A stretch of DNA of 42,203 nt from an uncultured Christensenella sp. (lineage in GTDB: Bacteria > Bacillota > Clostridia > Christensenellales > Borkfalkiaceae): contig CAJUHT010000017.1 in the NCBI GenBank assembly GCA_910586035.1, positions 1 through 42,203 of the forward strand, written 5' to 3'. Positions 8,124-14,573 of the stretch are shown here, piece after piece. The number at the start of each line of letters is the position of its first letter. Within the stretch, counting starts at the first letter, position 1. The notes under the pieces are model-generated. The model was not told where the DNA came from and did not search any database. It was given only the letters and a program-made list of their open reading frames with translations. A program made the position numbers and the translations under genes.

Positions 8124-9155
8124 TTAGCGCTGTACGCGTCCCGAGCCGTCGCCGCCTGCAAGCGCTTCCACTTCCTTGCGGGAAACAAGGTTGAAGTCGC
8201 CGGGGATGGTGTGCTTCAAAGCCGAAGCCGCAACGCCGAATTCCAGAGCCGACTTAAAGTCTTTGCCGTCGAGGAAGCCGCAAATAACGCCGCCCGCAAA
8301 GCTGTCGCCGCCGCCTACGCGGTCTACAATGGGGTGCAGTGAATAGGTTTTGGAGTGATAGAATTCACCGCTCTTCGCTTCGTAAATGCAAGCCGACCAG
8401 CCGTTATCCGAAGCCGAGTGGGAAACGCGGAGGGAAGATATGGCGTACTTAAATCCTAAGTCTTTGCACATTCTCTTGAATATATCCTGATAGCCCGCAA
8501 GCTCCAAATCGCCCTTGGTTACGTCGGTTGCGCCGGGCTTGTAGCCTAAAACGAGGTCGGCGTCCTCTTCGTTGCCGATGCACACGTCTACGTACTGCAT
8601 AAGGTTGGTCATAACCTTTTTAGCCTTTTCGCTCGACCACAGTTTCTTGCGGAAATTGAGGTCGCAGGAAACGGTTACGCCGTGCTTTTTAGCCGCCTTT
8701 AACGCTTCTTCCGTGAGCACTGCGGCGCTGTCGGATACGGCGGGAGTAATGCCCGTAAAGTGGAACCAGTCTGCGCCCTTGAAAATGGCGTCGAAATCGA
8801 AGTCCTTTGCCGTTGCCGTGGATATGGAGGAGTGCGCCCTGTCGTAAACTACTTTGGAGGGTCTTACGGACGCGCCCGTTTCAAGGTAATATATCCCGAG
8901 CCTTTCGCCGCAATGCGCTATATGCTCCACTTCCACGCCGTACTTTCTCAACGCCGCAACGGCGCAGTCGCCTATTTCGTTTGCGGGAACGGCGGTTACA
9001 AACTCAGCCTTGTGCCCGTAGTTTGCGCAGGACACCGCAACGTTGGCTTCGCCGCCGCCGTAATTGATGTCGAACTCGTCCGCCTGAATAAACTTTTCGT
9101 TATTGGGTGTGGAAAGACGAAGCATAATTTCGCCCATAGTTACGATTTTTTTCAT
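8124..9155 (-). CDS. kdgK: 2-keto-3-deoxygluconate kinase
   Basis: Phosphorylates KDG to KDPG with ATP, feeding the aldolase encoded just upstream. It is a PfkB/ribokinase-family protein of 343 residues. The N-terminal substrate region has NYGGGEANVAVSCANYG, the KDG-kinase form of the family's glycine-rich motif. The C-terminal anion-hole motif is GGGDSFAGG with catalytic Asp284. The ATG at 9155 has GGAGAAA upstream; the gap to the upstream eda gene is 60 bases. Its short charged tail (GGDGSGRVQR) is not conserved in related kinases that I know. The operon context makes KDG a firm choice over fructokinase. Confidence 0.95.
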   Translation of the reverse strand: MKKIVTMGEIMLRLSTPNNEKFIQADEFDINYGGGEANVAVSCANYGHKAEFVTAVPANEIGDCAVAALRKYGVEVEHIAHCGERLGIYYLETGASVRPSKVVYDRAHSSISTATAKDFDFDAIFKGADWFHFTGITPAVSDSAAVLTEEALKAAKKHGVTVSCDLNFRKKLWSSEKAKKVMTNLMQYVDVCIGNEEDADLVLGYKPGATDVTKGDLELAGYQDIFKRMCKDLGFKYAISSLRVSHSASDNGWSACIYEAKSGEFYHSKTYSLHPIVDRVGGGDSFAGGVICGFLDGKDFKSALEFGVAASALKHTIPGDFNLVSRKEVEALAGGDGSGRVQR

Positions 9156-9215
9156 AATATTTTTTCTCCTTTATAAATAAAGTTTTTAATCTTAATTTTT
9201 TGCGATAAGCGCCTA

Positions 9216-10199
9216 TTACTTTGCCTGAACGAGGTGCACGGCAAACCCGCCGAAACTGTCCTTTAAATACGCCACGGTCAAATTGCCAGCTTTATCGTAT
9301 TTATAGGAACTTTCGTCGCACTCGAACCCGCGGGACTTCAACTGATATACCGCGCGTTTTACAGAGTTTGTGGCAACGGCTATATGCCCCATATCGCCCT
9401 TAAACGGCGATTTCATACATTCAACGAAAGTGGAAGCGAAAACCGAGCTGTTGCCCACCTTCTTTTCGAAGCCGAAAGCCATACCGAATTTATCGGCAAC
9501 GCTTTCCGCCTGTTCGGGGTTAGCGCAATTGATGCCTACGTGCACCATTTTAAAGCCGAGCATTTTATCTATGGCTTCCCTGCACAGCGCGGTTATGCCC
9601 TCCCAATTTTCTTCGTCCAGCATTTTAGCGGGCACTATCCAGCTTCCGCCGCAACAAACAACCTTGTTGTAGGAAAGGTAAGTATTGATATTATCCGCAG
9701 TTACGCCGCCCGTAGGCATAAAGCGCATTGTGATGTACGGTCCGCAAACCGACTTGATATAGGGCAACCCGCCCGCCTGCTCCGCGGGGAAAAACTTTGC
9801 AAAGTCCAAGCCCAGCTCCAAAGCCTGCTCTATTTCGCTTGCCGAGGAAAGACCGGGCGCGAAAGGTATGCCCTTGTCGAGGCAGTGTTTTACGACCTTG
9901 GGATTGAGCCCGGGGGCTACGCAGAACTTTGCCCCCGCCTTGTATGCGGCGTCGGCTTGCTCGCAGGTTAATACCGTGCCCGCGCCCACAAGCATATCGG
10001 GATACGCCTTGGTCATTCTCCTGATAACTTCGTCGGCGCCCTTAGCCCTGAAAGTAACTTCCGCGCAGTTTATTCCACCCTCGCGCAATGCCTTTGCAAG
10101 CTTTTCGGCATTTTCAACCTTGTCAAGCTTGATAACGGGCACTATGCCCACGTTGCCGAGGTTTTCGACAAGCTCGTCCAACTTCTGTTTTATATCCAT
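9216..10199 (-). CDS. eda: KDPG aldolase fused to a VOC (glyoxalase-like) domain
   Basis: Residues 1 to about 212 are a class I KDPG/KHG aldolase that cleaves KDPG to pyruvate and glyceraldehyde-3-phosphate. Visible are VPVIKLDK, the catalytic Glu47 (CAEVTFR), GAGTVL (72-77) and the Schiff-base Lys135 in DFAKFFPAE, followed by MPTGGV. Residues about 217-327 (from KMVHVGINCANPEQAE to FGGFAVHLVQAK) form a vicinal-oxygen-chelate domain absent from E. coli Eda (213 aa). Its metal ligands are uncertain. It is the first gene of the operon; ATG 10199 has AAGGAGA upstream. The added domain may sense or process a pathway intermediate; that is a guess. Confidence 0.93.
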   Translation of the reverse strand: MDIKQKLDELVENLGNVGIVPVIKLDKVENAEKLAKALREGGINCAEVTFRAKGADEVIRRMTKAYPDMLVGAGTVLTCEQADAAYKAGAKFCVAPGLNPKVVKHCLDKGIPFAPGLSSASEIEQALELGLDFAKFFPAEQAGGLPYIKSVCGPYITMRFMPTGGVTADNINTYLSYNKVVCCGGSWIVPAKMLDEENWEGITALCREAIDKMLGFKMVHVGINCANPEQAESVADKFGMAFGFEKKVGNSSVFASTFVECMKSPFKGDMGHIAVATNSVKRAVYQLKSRGFECDESSYKYDKAGNLTVAYLKDSFGGFAVHLVQAK

Positions 10200-10224
10200 T
10201 TTTTCTCCTTACGCGCGCAAACGC

Positions 10225-10246
10225 ACGCATATATTCATACATTTTT
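10225..10246 (-). promoter_or_regulatory. Operator candidate, downstream copy of a 22-bp direct repeat
   Basis: This 22-base stretch matches 10284-10305 at 19 of 22 positions in the same orientation; the shared minus-strand core is AAAAATnTATGAAnATAT. It abuts the -10 box and covers the expected transcription start of the hexuronate operon, where a bound repressor would block transcription. Confidence 0.5.
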
Positions 10247-10275
10247 ATTATAAGCCTTTGTTTTTTACCCGTCCA
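10247..10275 (-). promoter_or_regulatory. Promoter of the hexuronate operon
   Basis: Minus-strand TGGACG (10270-10275), 17-base spacer, TATAAT (10247-10252). The -10 is perfect and the -35 matches 4 of 6. The expected start near 10240 leaves a leader of about 40 bases before eda. Confidence 0.7.
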
Positions 10276-10283
10276 TATACAAA

Positions 10284-10305
10284 ACGGATATCTTCATATA
10301 TTTTT
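10284..10305 (-). promoter_or_regulatory. Operator candidate, upstream copy of a 22-bp direct repeat
   Basis: The partner of 10225-10246, starting 59 bases away and lying 8 bases upstream of the -35 box. The two copies therefore bracket the promoter, as expected for a regulator that binds two sites or loops DNA. The regulator gene is not in this operon. Confidence 0.5.
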
Positions 10306-10349
10306 CGGACACGCCGATATGAGAGTTTATGACGTTTACACCAACGGCG

Positions 10350-10370
10350 AAACGGCAAACGGCAAACGGC
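10350..10370. repeat. Tandem heptamer AAACGGC, three copies
   Basis: Three perfect copies of AAACGGC, preceded by a partial one (AACGGC at 10343-10348). It lies between the divergent eda and SPFH promoters. No function can be assigned; slippage-prone repeats here could vary promoter spacing. Confidence 0.6.
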
Positions 10371-10414
10371 AGAATTTTCTGCAATTTTACTGTAAAAAAT
10401 ACAGAAATGTGATG

Positions 10415-10447
10415 TTGACACGCAGTGAAAAAATAATGTAATATAAT
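10415..10447 (+). promoter_or_regulatory. Probable promoter of the SPFH gene
   Basis: A perfect -35 TTGACA (10415-10420) is followed by overlapping -10 candidates: TAATAT (10439-10444, 18-base spacer) and TATAAT (10442-10447, 21-base spacer). The first has better spacing, the second the better hexamer. Confidence 0.55.
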
Positions 10448-10485
10448 AACCGTAAAAATCAATTTAAGGAGTTTTAAAAAACAAA

Positions 10486-11589
10486 ATGGCAATAGGCATT
10501 ATACTCGGTATAGTTTTTGCGCTTGTATGCGCAGGTTGCATACTTGCAACCGTCTGTCTGGTTTCCGGCAGAAGACCTTTGGCTTCGGCGGGCAACAGAA
10601 GAGTTACAAAAAAACCCGTAGCGGGCGGCATAACGGGCGCTGCGGCGGCGTGCGCGTTTATCCTGTTTCTGCTTGTACCTTTCAGCTTCCACACCGTTCA
10701 GGCGGGCGAAGTTGCGGTTGTAAAGCACTTGGGCGAGGCGCGCAACGTAAGAACGGCGGGCACGTACTTCGATTTCTGGGTAACGGAATCGTACGAAAAG
10801 TACGACGCAAAGGTGCAAAACCTTGAAATAAGAAGCCCCGCATACTCGAAAGACGCGCAGACTATGGACATAGTTATGACCGTTCAGTACCAAATCGACA
10901 CTTCGAAAGCCATTGAAATAGCCACCAACTACGGCGGACTTGAAACGCTTTCGGGCAAAATAGAGAGCGTTACGATAGAAAAAACAAAATCGGTGCTTTC
11001 GGCTTACTCGGCTATGGAAATTATAGAAACCCGCGCAAGCATATCGCCCAAAGTTGAAGAAGTAGTTAAAAAGGCTATTGACGCTAACTATTACGTTATT
11101 GTAAACACCGTAGTGCTTACCAACATAGATTTTTCCGACGCGTTTGAAAAGACCGTAGAGGACAAAATGATTGCCGAACAGGAAAAGTTGAAGGCGCAGT
11201 ACGAAAAGGAAACGGCTATAATCAACGCCGAAAAGGAATTCGAAGTTGCCAAAAAGCAGGCGGAAGCCAAAATCGAAGTGGCGAAAGCCGACGCCGAAGC
11301 GCAGAAGCTTATCGCATCGGCGGAAGCGTACGCAACCAAGATTAAAATTGTAGAGCTTGCGCGCTCTATGGGCTATACGGTAAAGGAAACCGTAGGCGCG
11401 GACGAGGAACCCGTATACGAAATCGAATGGGGCACGGGTACGGAAGCCGAAGCAAGCAAAAAGCTTTTGGTAAATTACTTGCAGTACCTTGAATATCTTT
11501 CCAAGTGGGACGGCAAACTGCCCGACGTTATGATGAACGAAGGCAACGGCACTATTATGATACCCACTCCCACCAACCCCACAACCTAA
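10486..11589 (+). CDS. SPFH/prohibitin-domain membrane protein
   Basis: A 367-residue membrane-associated protein of the SPFH (stomatin/prohibitin/flotillin/HflK-C) group, which build large ring or cage scaffolds at membranes. Two hydrophobic segments (about 2-26 and 48-66) precede the SPFH domain (about 70-235). A long charged Ala/Glu/Lys-rich coiled coil follows (about 235-290), then a non-helical C-terminal tail. It is monocistronic, with its own promoter and terminator. No NfeD or membrane protease gene is beside it, so its partner cannot be named. AAGGAG lies 14 bases before the ATG, longer than usual. The family assignment is solid; the cellular role is unknown. Confidence 0.85.
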   Translation: MAIGIILGIVFALVCAGCILATVCLVSGRRPLASAGNRRVTKKPVAGGITGAAAACAFILFLLVPFSFHTVQAGEVAVVKHLGEARNVRTAGTYFDFWVTESYEKYDAKVQNLEIRSPAYSKDAQTMDIVMTVQYQIDTSKAIEIATNYGGLETLSGKIESVTIEKTKSVLSAYSAMEIIETRASISPKVEEVVKKAIDANYYVIVNTVVLTNIDFSDAFEKTVEDKMIAEQEKLKAQYEKETAIINAEKEFEVAKKQAEAKIEVAKADAEAQKLIASAEAYATKIKIVELARSMGYTVKETVGADEEPVYEIEWGTGTEAEASKKLLVNYLQYLEYLSKWDGKLPDVMMNEGNGTIMIPTPTNPTT

Positions 11590-11605
11590 TCAAGCAATAA
11601 ACTTA

Positions 11606-11637
11606 GGGCGGAGCCGAAAAGCTCCGCCCTTTTATTG
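11606..11637 (+). terminator. Terminator of the SPFH gene
   Basis: Nine-base-pair stem GGGCGGAGC/GCTCCGCCC with loop CGAAAA, followed by TTTTATTG and then a further T-run. Confidence 0.9.
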
Positions 11638-11712
11638 TGTTTTTTTACCTGTAAATAAGGTGAGAAATAACGGCAACGCAAATTGTTTGTTTTCTACTCT
11701 TTGTAGGAAGCA

Positions 11713-11741
11713 ATTACAAAATTAAAATTATTCTGTATAAT
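11713..11741 (+). promoter_or_regulatory. Promoter of the tandem XRE genes
   Basis: ATTACA (11713-11718), 17-base spacer, TATAAT (11736-11741). The predicted start falls at about 11748, the A of the first ATG, so the message may be leaderless or very short-leadered. Confidence 0.5.
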
Positions 11742-11747
11742 TGAATT

Positions 11748-11963
11748 ATGAAAATCAAGAAAAATATGGCTATCGGCACAAGAATAAAGCAGTTGAGATT
11801 ATCTAAAAACCTAAGCCAAAAACAACTTGCTAAAATATTGCATACGACGAATAGCAGCATATGCGATTGGGAATGCGGACGGACTTTACCCAAAATAACC
11901 TACCTGATAGCTATTGCAAATTTTTTTAACGTTACAGCGGATTTTTTACTCGGTATAAATTAA
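11748..11963 (+). CDS. Small XRE-family HTH regulator, first of a tandem pair
   Basis: A 71-residue single-domain DNA-binding protein. The lambda-repressor-type HTH fills it: IKQLRLSKNLSQKQLAKIL, then the recognition helix region NSSICDWECGRTLP, and the family's closing FFNVTADFLLGIN. No Shine-Dalgarno precedes the ATG at 11748. An in-frame ATG at 11766 (MAIGTRIKQL) is an alternative start and would leave an 18-base leader with only a weak purine stretch. It is AT-rich compared with neighbouring genes and is followed after 19 bases by a related gene. Its targets are unknown; autoregulation is plausible for such proteins. Confidence 0.85.
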   Translation: MKIKKNMAIGTRIKQLRLSKNLSQKQLAKILHTTNSSICDWECGRTLPKITYLIAIANFFNVTADFLLGIN

Positions 11964-11982
11964 ACCGTACAGGAGAAATAAA

Positions 11983-12189
11983 ATGGAAATATTCAGCCAA
12001 AGGTTAAAAGAATTGAGAAAAATAGAAAATATAAGCAAACAAAAGCTTGCAAATATTTTAAACGTTTCCGCTAAAAGCATATATAAATGGGAAAACGGCT
12101 ATTCAGAGCCCGACTTTGATACGCTTGCCGCAATTGCAAAGTTTTTCGACGTAACCTGCGGCTACCTTATAGGCATAGAAGAATATTAG
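11983..12189 (+). CDS. Small XRE-family HTH regulator, second of a tandem pair
   Basis: A 68-residue lambda-repressor-like protein: LKELRKIENISKQKLANIL, recognition region AKSIYKWENGYSEPDF, and closing FFDVTCGYLIGIEEY. It resembles the preceding protein throughout, so the pair probably arose by duplication, though the recognition helices differ (SICDWECG versus SIYKWENG), implying different DNA targets. AGGAG lies 8 bases upstream of the ATG at 11983. The pair stands alone between a terminator and the repeat block at 12204. No toxin, antitoxin or phage gene accompanies it, so its role cannot be stated. Confidence 0.88.
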   Translation: MEIFSQRLKELRKIENISKQKLANILNVSAKSIYKWENGYSEPDFDTLAAIAKFFDVTCGYLIGIEEY

Positions 12190-12203
12190 CTATACAACTT
12201 AAC

Positions 12204-12323
12204 CCTTGTCTTCCCCCTTAGCAATTGGGCGAGCAACTTTTTTCCTTATTTAATGTCCGCTTTAACTTGCTTTCCTCCTTAGAAAGGTGGGGTAACGCTT
12301 TTCTCAAACTCATATTCCTTAAA
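12204..12323. repeat. Degenerate left-end hairpin units
   Basis: Two short units resembling the left end of the composite element: CTTGTCTTCCCCCTTAGC at about 12205, and CTTGCTTTCCTCCTTAG at about 12267, each followed by a decayed complementary arm (TTGGGCGAGCAA; AAAGGTGGGG). AT-rich spacers separate them. They precede the full copy at 12324 just as the unit at 1-30 precedes copy 1. Confidence 0.5.
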
Positions 12324-12509
12324 CCTTGCCTTCCTCCTTAGTAAAGGAGGAAGGTGCCGCCATTCGGCGGCGGATGAAGGATGTGTGATTTATACCTTAT
12401 TTAAATTTAATTGTTTTGCAAATAACCATTTCTTTTAATATATATGGTACACCCTCTCGTCGCCTGCGGCGACGCTCTCCCCCCTTATTACAAAAGGGGG
12501 AAAGCAAGG
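12324..12509. mobile_element. Composite palindromic MITE-like repeat, copy 2
   Basis: Ends CCTTGC and GCAAGG are exact inverted repeats. The left arm (12324-12382) has hairpin TTCCTCCTTA/TAAAGGAGGAA, hairpin GCCGCC attc GGCGGC, then GATGAAGGATGTG. The AT-rich core has ACCTTATTT and AAATTTAATT as in copy 1. The right arm (12453-12509) has CCCTCTCGTCGCC, a GCGGCGAC hairpin arm and CCCCTTATTACAAAAGGGG. It is shorter than copy 1 mainly in the core. Several stem positions differ between copies while pairing is kept (TCTGC/GCAGA against GCCGCC/GGCGGC), which suggests selection on structure. Confidence 0.7.
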
Positions 12510-12660
12510 GGCTGACACGGTAACTCTTGCCTGTACCTTAATGTAGGGGGAAAGCAATGGTATGGCGTACACCTTAACAAAAGTGGAAAACAAAAGGCGA
12601 GTGCAATAGCCACTTACCTTTGTCCTTAATAAAAATGAAAGCAAAGAGTTTTTCAGGAAA
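12510..12660. repeat. Array of degenerate hairpin units downstream of copy 2
   Basis: At least three decayed units follow copy 2: CCTTAATGTAGGGGGAAAGC near 12537, CCTTAACAAAAGTGGAAAAC near 12572, and CCTTAATAAAAATGAAAGC near 12623. Each repeats the CCTTAnnA/GGGGGAAAGCAA plan with eroded pairing. This mirrors the array right of copy 1. Confidence 0.5.
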
Positions 12661-12670
12661 ACAATTACCG

Positions 12671-12724
12671 CCCCCTCACCACCGCTGCGCGGAGCCTCTT
12701 CCTTAGACGCAAGGGGCAAGCCAA
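12671..12724. repeat. Diverged right-half unit
   Basis: CCCCTCACCACCGCTGCGCG, then a CTCTTCCTTAG arm and GGGGCAAGCCAAG. The order and spacing follow the right arm of the composite element (CCCTC, GC-rich hairpin, CCTTA, GGGG, GCAAG), but pairing is poor. It sits just before the hydrogenase terminator. Confidence 0.4.
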
Positions 12725-12761
12725 GAAAAAACGCGGGGCACATTTTACAAATGCGCCCCGC
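12725..12761 (-). terminator. Terminator of the hydrogenase operon
   Basis: Stem GCGGGGC.CATTT/AAATG.GCCCCGC with loop TAC (12733-12761; one mismatch). On the minus strand it is followed by GTTTTTTC. It lies 83 bases past the hndD stop; nothing else is evident in 12762-12843. Confidence 0.85.
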
Positions 12762-12843
12762 TTAATAACATAATTGTTAAAGTTGTTTATAGTGTAGCCC
12801 AAAATCGCCCTTTAAAATTTAACCGTTTAAACAAACTACGCTC

Positions 12844-14559
12844 TTAATACTTAGGTCTTTCAACGTAGGTTGTATGCAACAACTCGTGCGCCTTGTGGCT
12901 GTTGGGCTCGCCAAAGAACTCCTTATACAGCTTTGTTACGGTTGCGTTATCGTGCGAGCAACGCACCGCGCTGTCGCTGTCGTAATCGTAGAGAGCCTGC
13001 GCGCGCAGGGTTTTAAGGTCGTGAGCATTACGCACCTCGTCGTGAACGTAGGGCTGTCCGCCGCCGTTTACACAGCCGCCGGGGCAAGCCATAATTTCGA
13101 CAAAGGTGTACTCCTTTTCGCCGCTCTTGATGCTTTCTATAATCTTTCTTGCGTTGGCAAGTCCGCTTGCAATTGCAACGTTCACCGTTTTGCCGCCGAG
13201 GGTATAAGTAGCTTCTTTCAAGCCGTTCGTACCCCTAACTTCGTTAAATACCAACGGCTCGTTCTTGCCGCCGAGCACTGCCGCCGCCGTTCTTAAAGCC
13301 GCTTCCATAACGCCGCCCGTAGCGCCGAATATGGCGCCCGCGCCCGAAGCAAGACCGAACGGGTCGTCGTAAGGCGTGTCGATAAGGTTTACAAAATCTA
13401 TGCCCGCTTCCTTAATCATTTTGGCAAGCTCGCGCGTGGTGATTGCGCTGTCGGTATAGCCGCCCAGCTCCTCCCTTGTAACTTCGAATTTCTTTGCCGT
13501 GCAGGGGATAACCGAAACGACGTACAAATCTTTGGGAGCTATGCCGTTCTTCTGGCAATAGTAAGTTTTAAGCAACGCCGAAAACATTTCCTGCGGCGAT
13601 TTGCAGGTTGAAAGGTTGGGCAAAAACTCGGGATAATAATGCTCGCAGAATTTTATCCAGCCGGGGCAACAGCTTGTAAACATAGGCGTCTTTCCGCCGT
13701 TTTTAAGGCGCGCCAACAGCTCGTTCGCCTCCTCCATAATAGTGAGGTCGGCGGTGGTGTCCATATTGAAGCACTCCACGTCGCCAAGCTGTTTGATTGC
13801 CGTTACCATTTTTCCTTCCACGTTAGTGCCTACGGGCAAGCCGAAAGCTTCGCCGAGAGTAGCCCTTACGGAGGGAGCGGTAAAGAACACCACTTTCTTT
13901 GTAGGGTCTACGATTGCGCCCCAAACGTCGGCAACCGAGCTCTTTTCATACAGCGCGCCAACGGGGCAGGCAACTACGCACTGACCGCAGTTTACGCAGG
14001 GAGTATGCGCCAGCGAAACGTCGAAAGGCGAGCCGATTGTCTTGGCGTAGCCCCTGTTTTTAGGACCAATTGCGCCGATTGTCTGATTTTCGCAAGCCGC
14101 CACGCAACGCGTGCACATTATGCACTTGGAGTTGTCCCTTACAACCGAGGGCGACAAGTCGTCTATTGGCTTTATATCGTGGTCGGTGCCGAATTTATCC
14201 TCTTCTGCGTTGTACTCCAAGGCAAGTTTTTGCAACTCGCAATTCATAGAGCGAACGCAGGATAGGCACTTTTTCTTGTGCGTGGAAAGTATGAGTTCGA
14301 GGGTAGTCTTTCTCGACTTTCTCACCTTGGGGGTGTTTGTTCTGACCTCCATTCCCTCGGAAACGGGATACACGCACGCGGCAACCAAGCCCCTTGCGCC
14401 CGTAGCTTCTACAAGGCACATACGGCAGGAGCCAATGCACTGTATCTCCTTTAAGTAGCAGAGGGTGGGTATTCTTATGTTGGCAAGCTTAGCCGCCTGT
14501 AAAATAGTAGAGCCTTCGGGCACGCTTACCGCAATGCCGTTTATTTTTAAGTTGACCAT
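12844..14559 (-). CDS. hndD: [FeFe] hydrogenase, catalytic subunit
   Basis: Catalytic subunit of a multimeric [FeFe] hydrogenase that makes or consumes H2. In order: [2Fe-2S] ferredoxin domain (Cys34, 45, 48, 62); His-Cys3 [4Fe-4S] site (His94, Cys98, 101, 107); two [4Fe-4S] clusters (Cys146/149/152/156 and Cys188/191/194/198); then the H-cluster domain with TSCCPGW (295-301), IPCTAKKFE (Cys353) and EIMACPGGCVNGGGQP (Cys492, Cys496). All H-cluster ligands are present. At 571 residues it is close to HndD-type subunits and shorter than Thermotoga HydA, which has an extra C-terminal cluster domain. It starts 14 bases after hndC. Maturases (HydE, F, G) are not in the window. Confidence 0.97.
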   Translation of the reverse strand: MVNLKINGIAVSVPEGSTILQAAKLANIRIPTLCYLKEIQCIGSCRMCLVEATGARGLVAACVYPVSEGMEVRTNTPKVRKSRKTTLELILSTHKKKCLSCVRSMNCELQKLALEYNAEEDKFGTDHDIKPIDDLSPSVVRDNSKCIMCTRCVAACENQTIGAIGPKNRGYAKTIGSPFDVSLAHTPCVNCGQCVVACPVGALYEKSSVADVWGAIVDPTKKVVFFTAPSVRATLGEAFGLPVGTNVEGKMVTAIKQLGDVECFNMDTTADLTIMEEANELLARLKNGGKTPMFTSCCPGWIKFCEHYYPEFLPNLSTCKSPQEMFSALLKTYYCQKNGIAPKDLYVVSVIPCTAKKFEVTREELGGYTDSAITTRELAKMIKEAGIDFVNLIDTPYDDPFGLASGAGAIFGATGGVMEAALRTAAAVLGGKNEPLVFNEVRGTNGLKEATYTLGGKTVNVAIASGLANARKIIESIKSGEKEYTFVEIMACPGGCVNGGGQPYVHDEVRNAHDLKTLRAQALYDYDSDSAVRCSHDNATVTKLYKEFFGEPNSHKAHELLHTTYVERPKY

Positions 14560-14573
14560 TACTCTTTCCTCCC

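Noticed and set aside
10327..10340. CcpA cre-like site TGTAAACGTCATAA upstream of the uronate promoter
   Set aside because: Two conserved positions mismatch and the site lies far above the promoter; too weak to annotate without a motif score.
10486..11589. Flotillin/NfeD or HflK-HflC protease-regulator operon
   Set aside because: The gene stands alone with its own promoter and terminator; no NfeD, HflC or FtsH gene is adjacent, so only the SPFH family name is supported.
11748..12189. Toxin-antitoxin module
   Set aside because: Both genes encode HTH regulators of the same type; no toxin-like protein is adjacent.
12204..12660. CRISPR-like periodic repeats
   Set aside because: Units are degenerate and internally palindromic, spacing is irregular, spacers resemble each other, and no cas gene is present.
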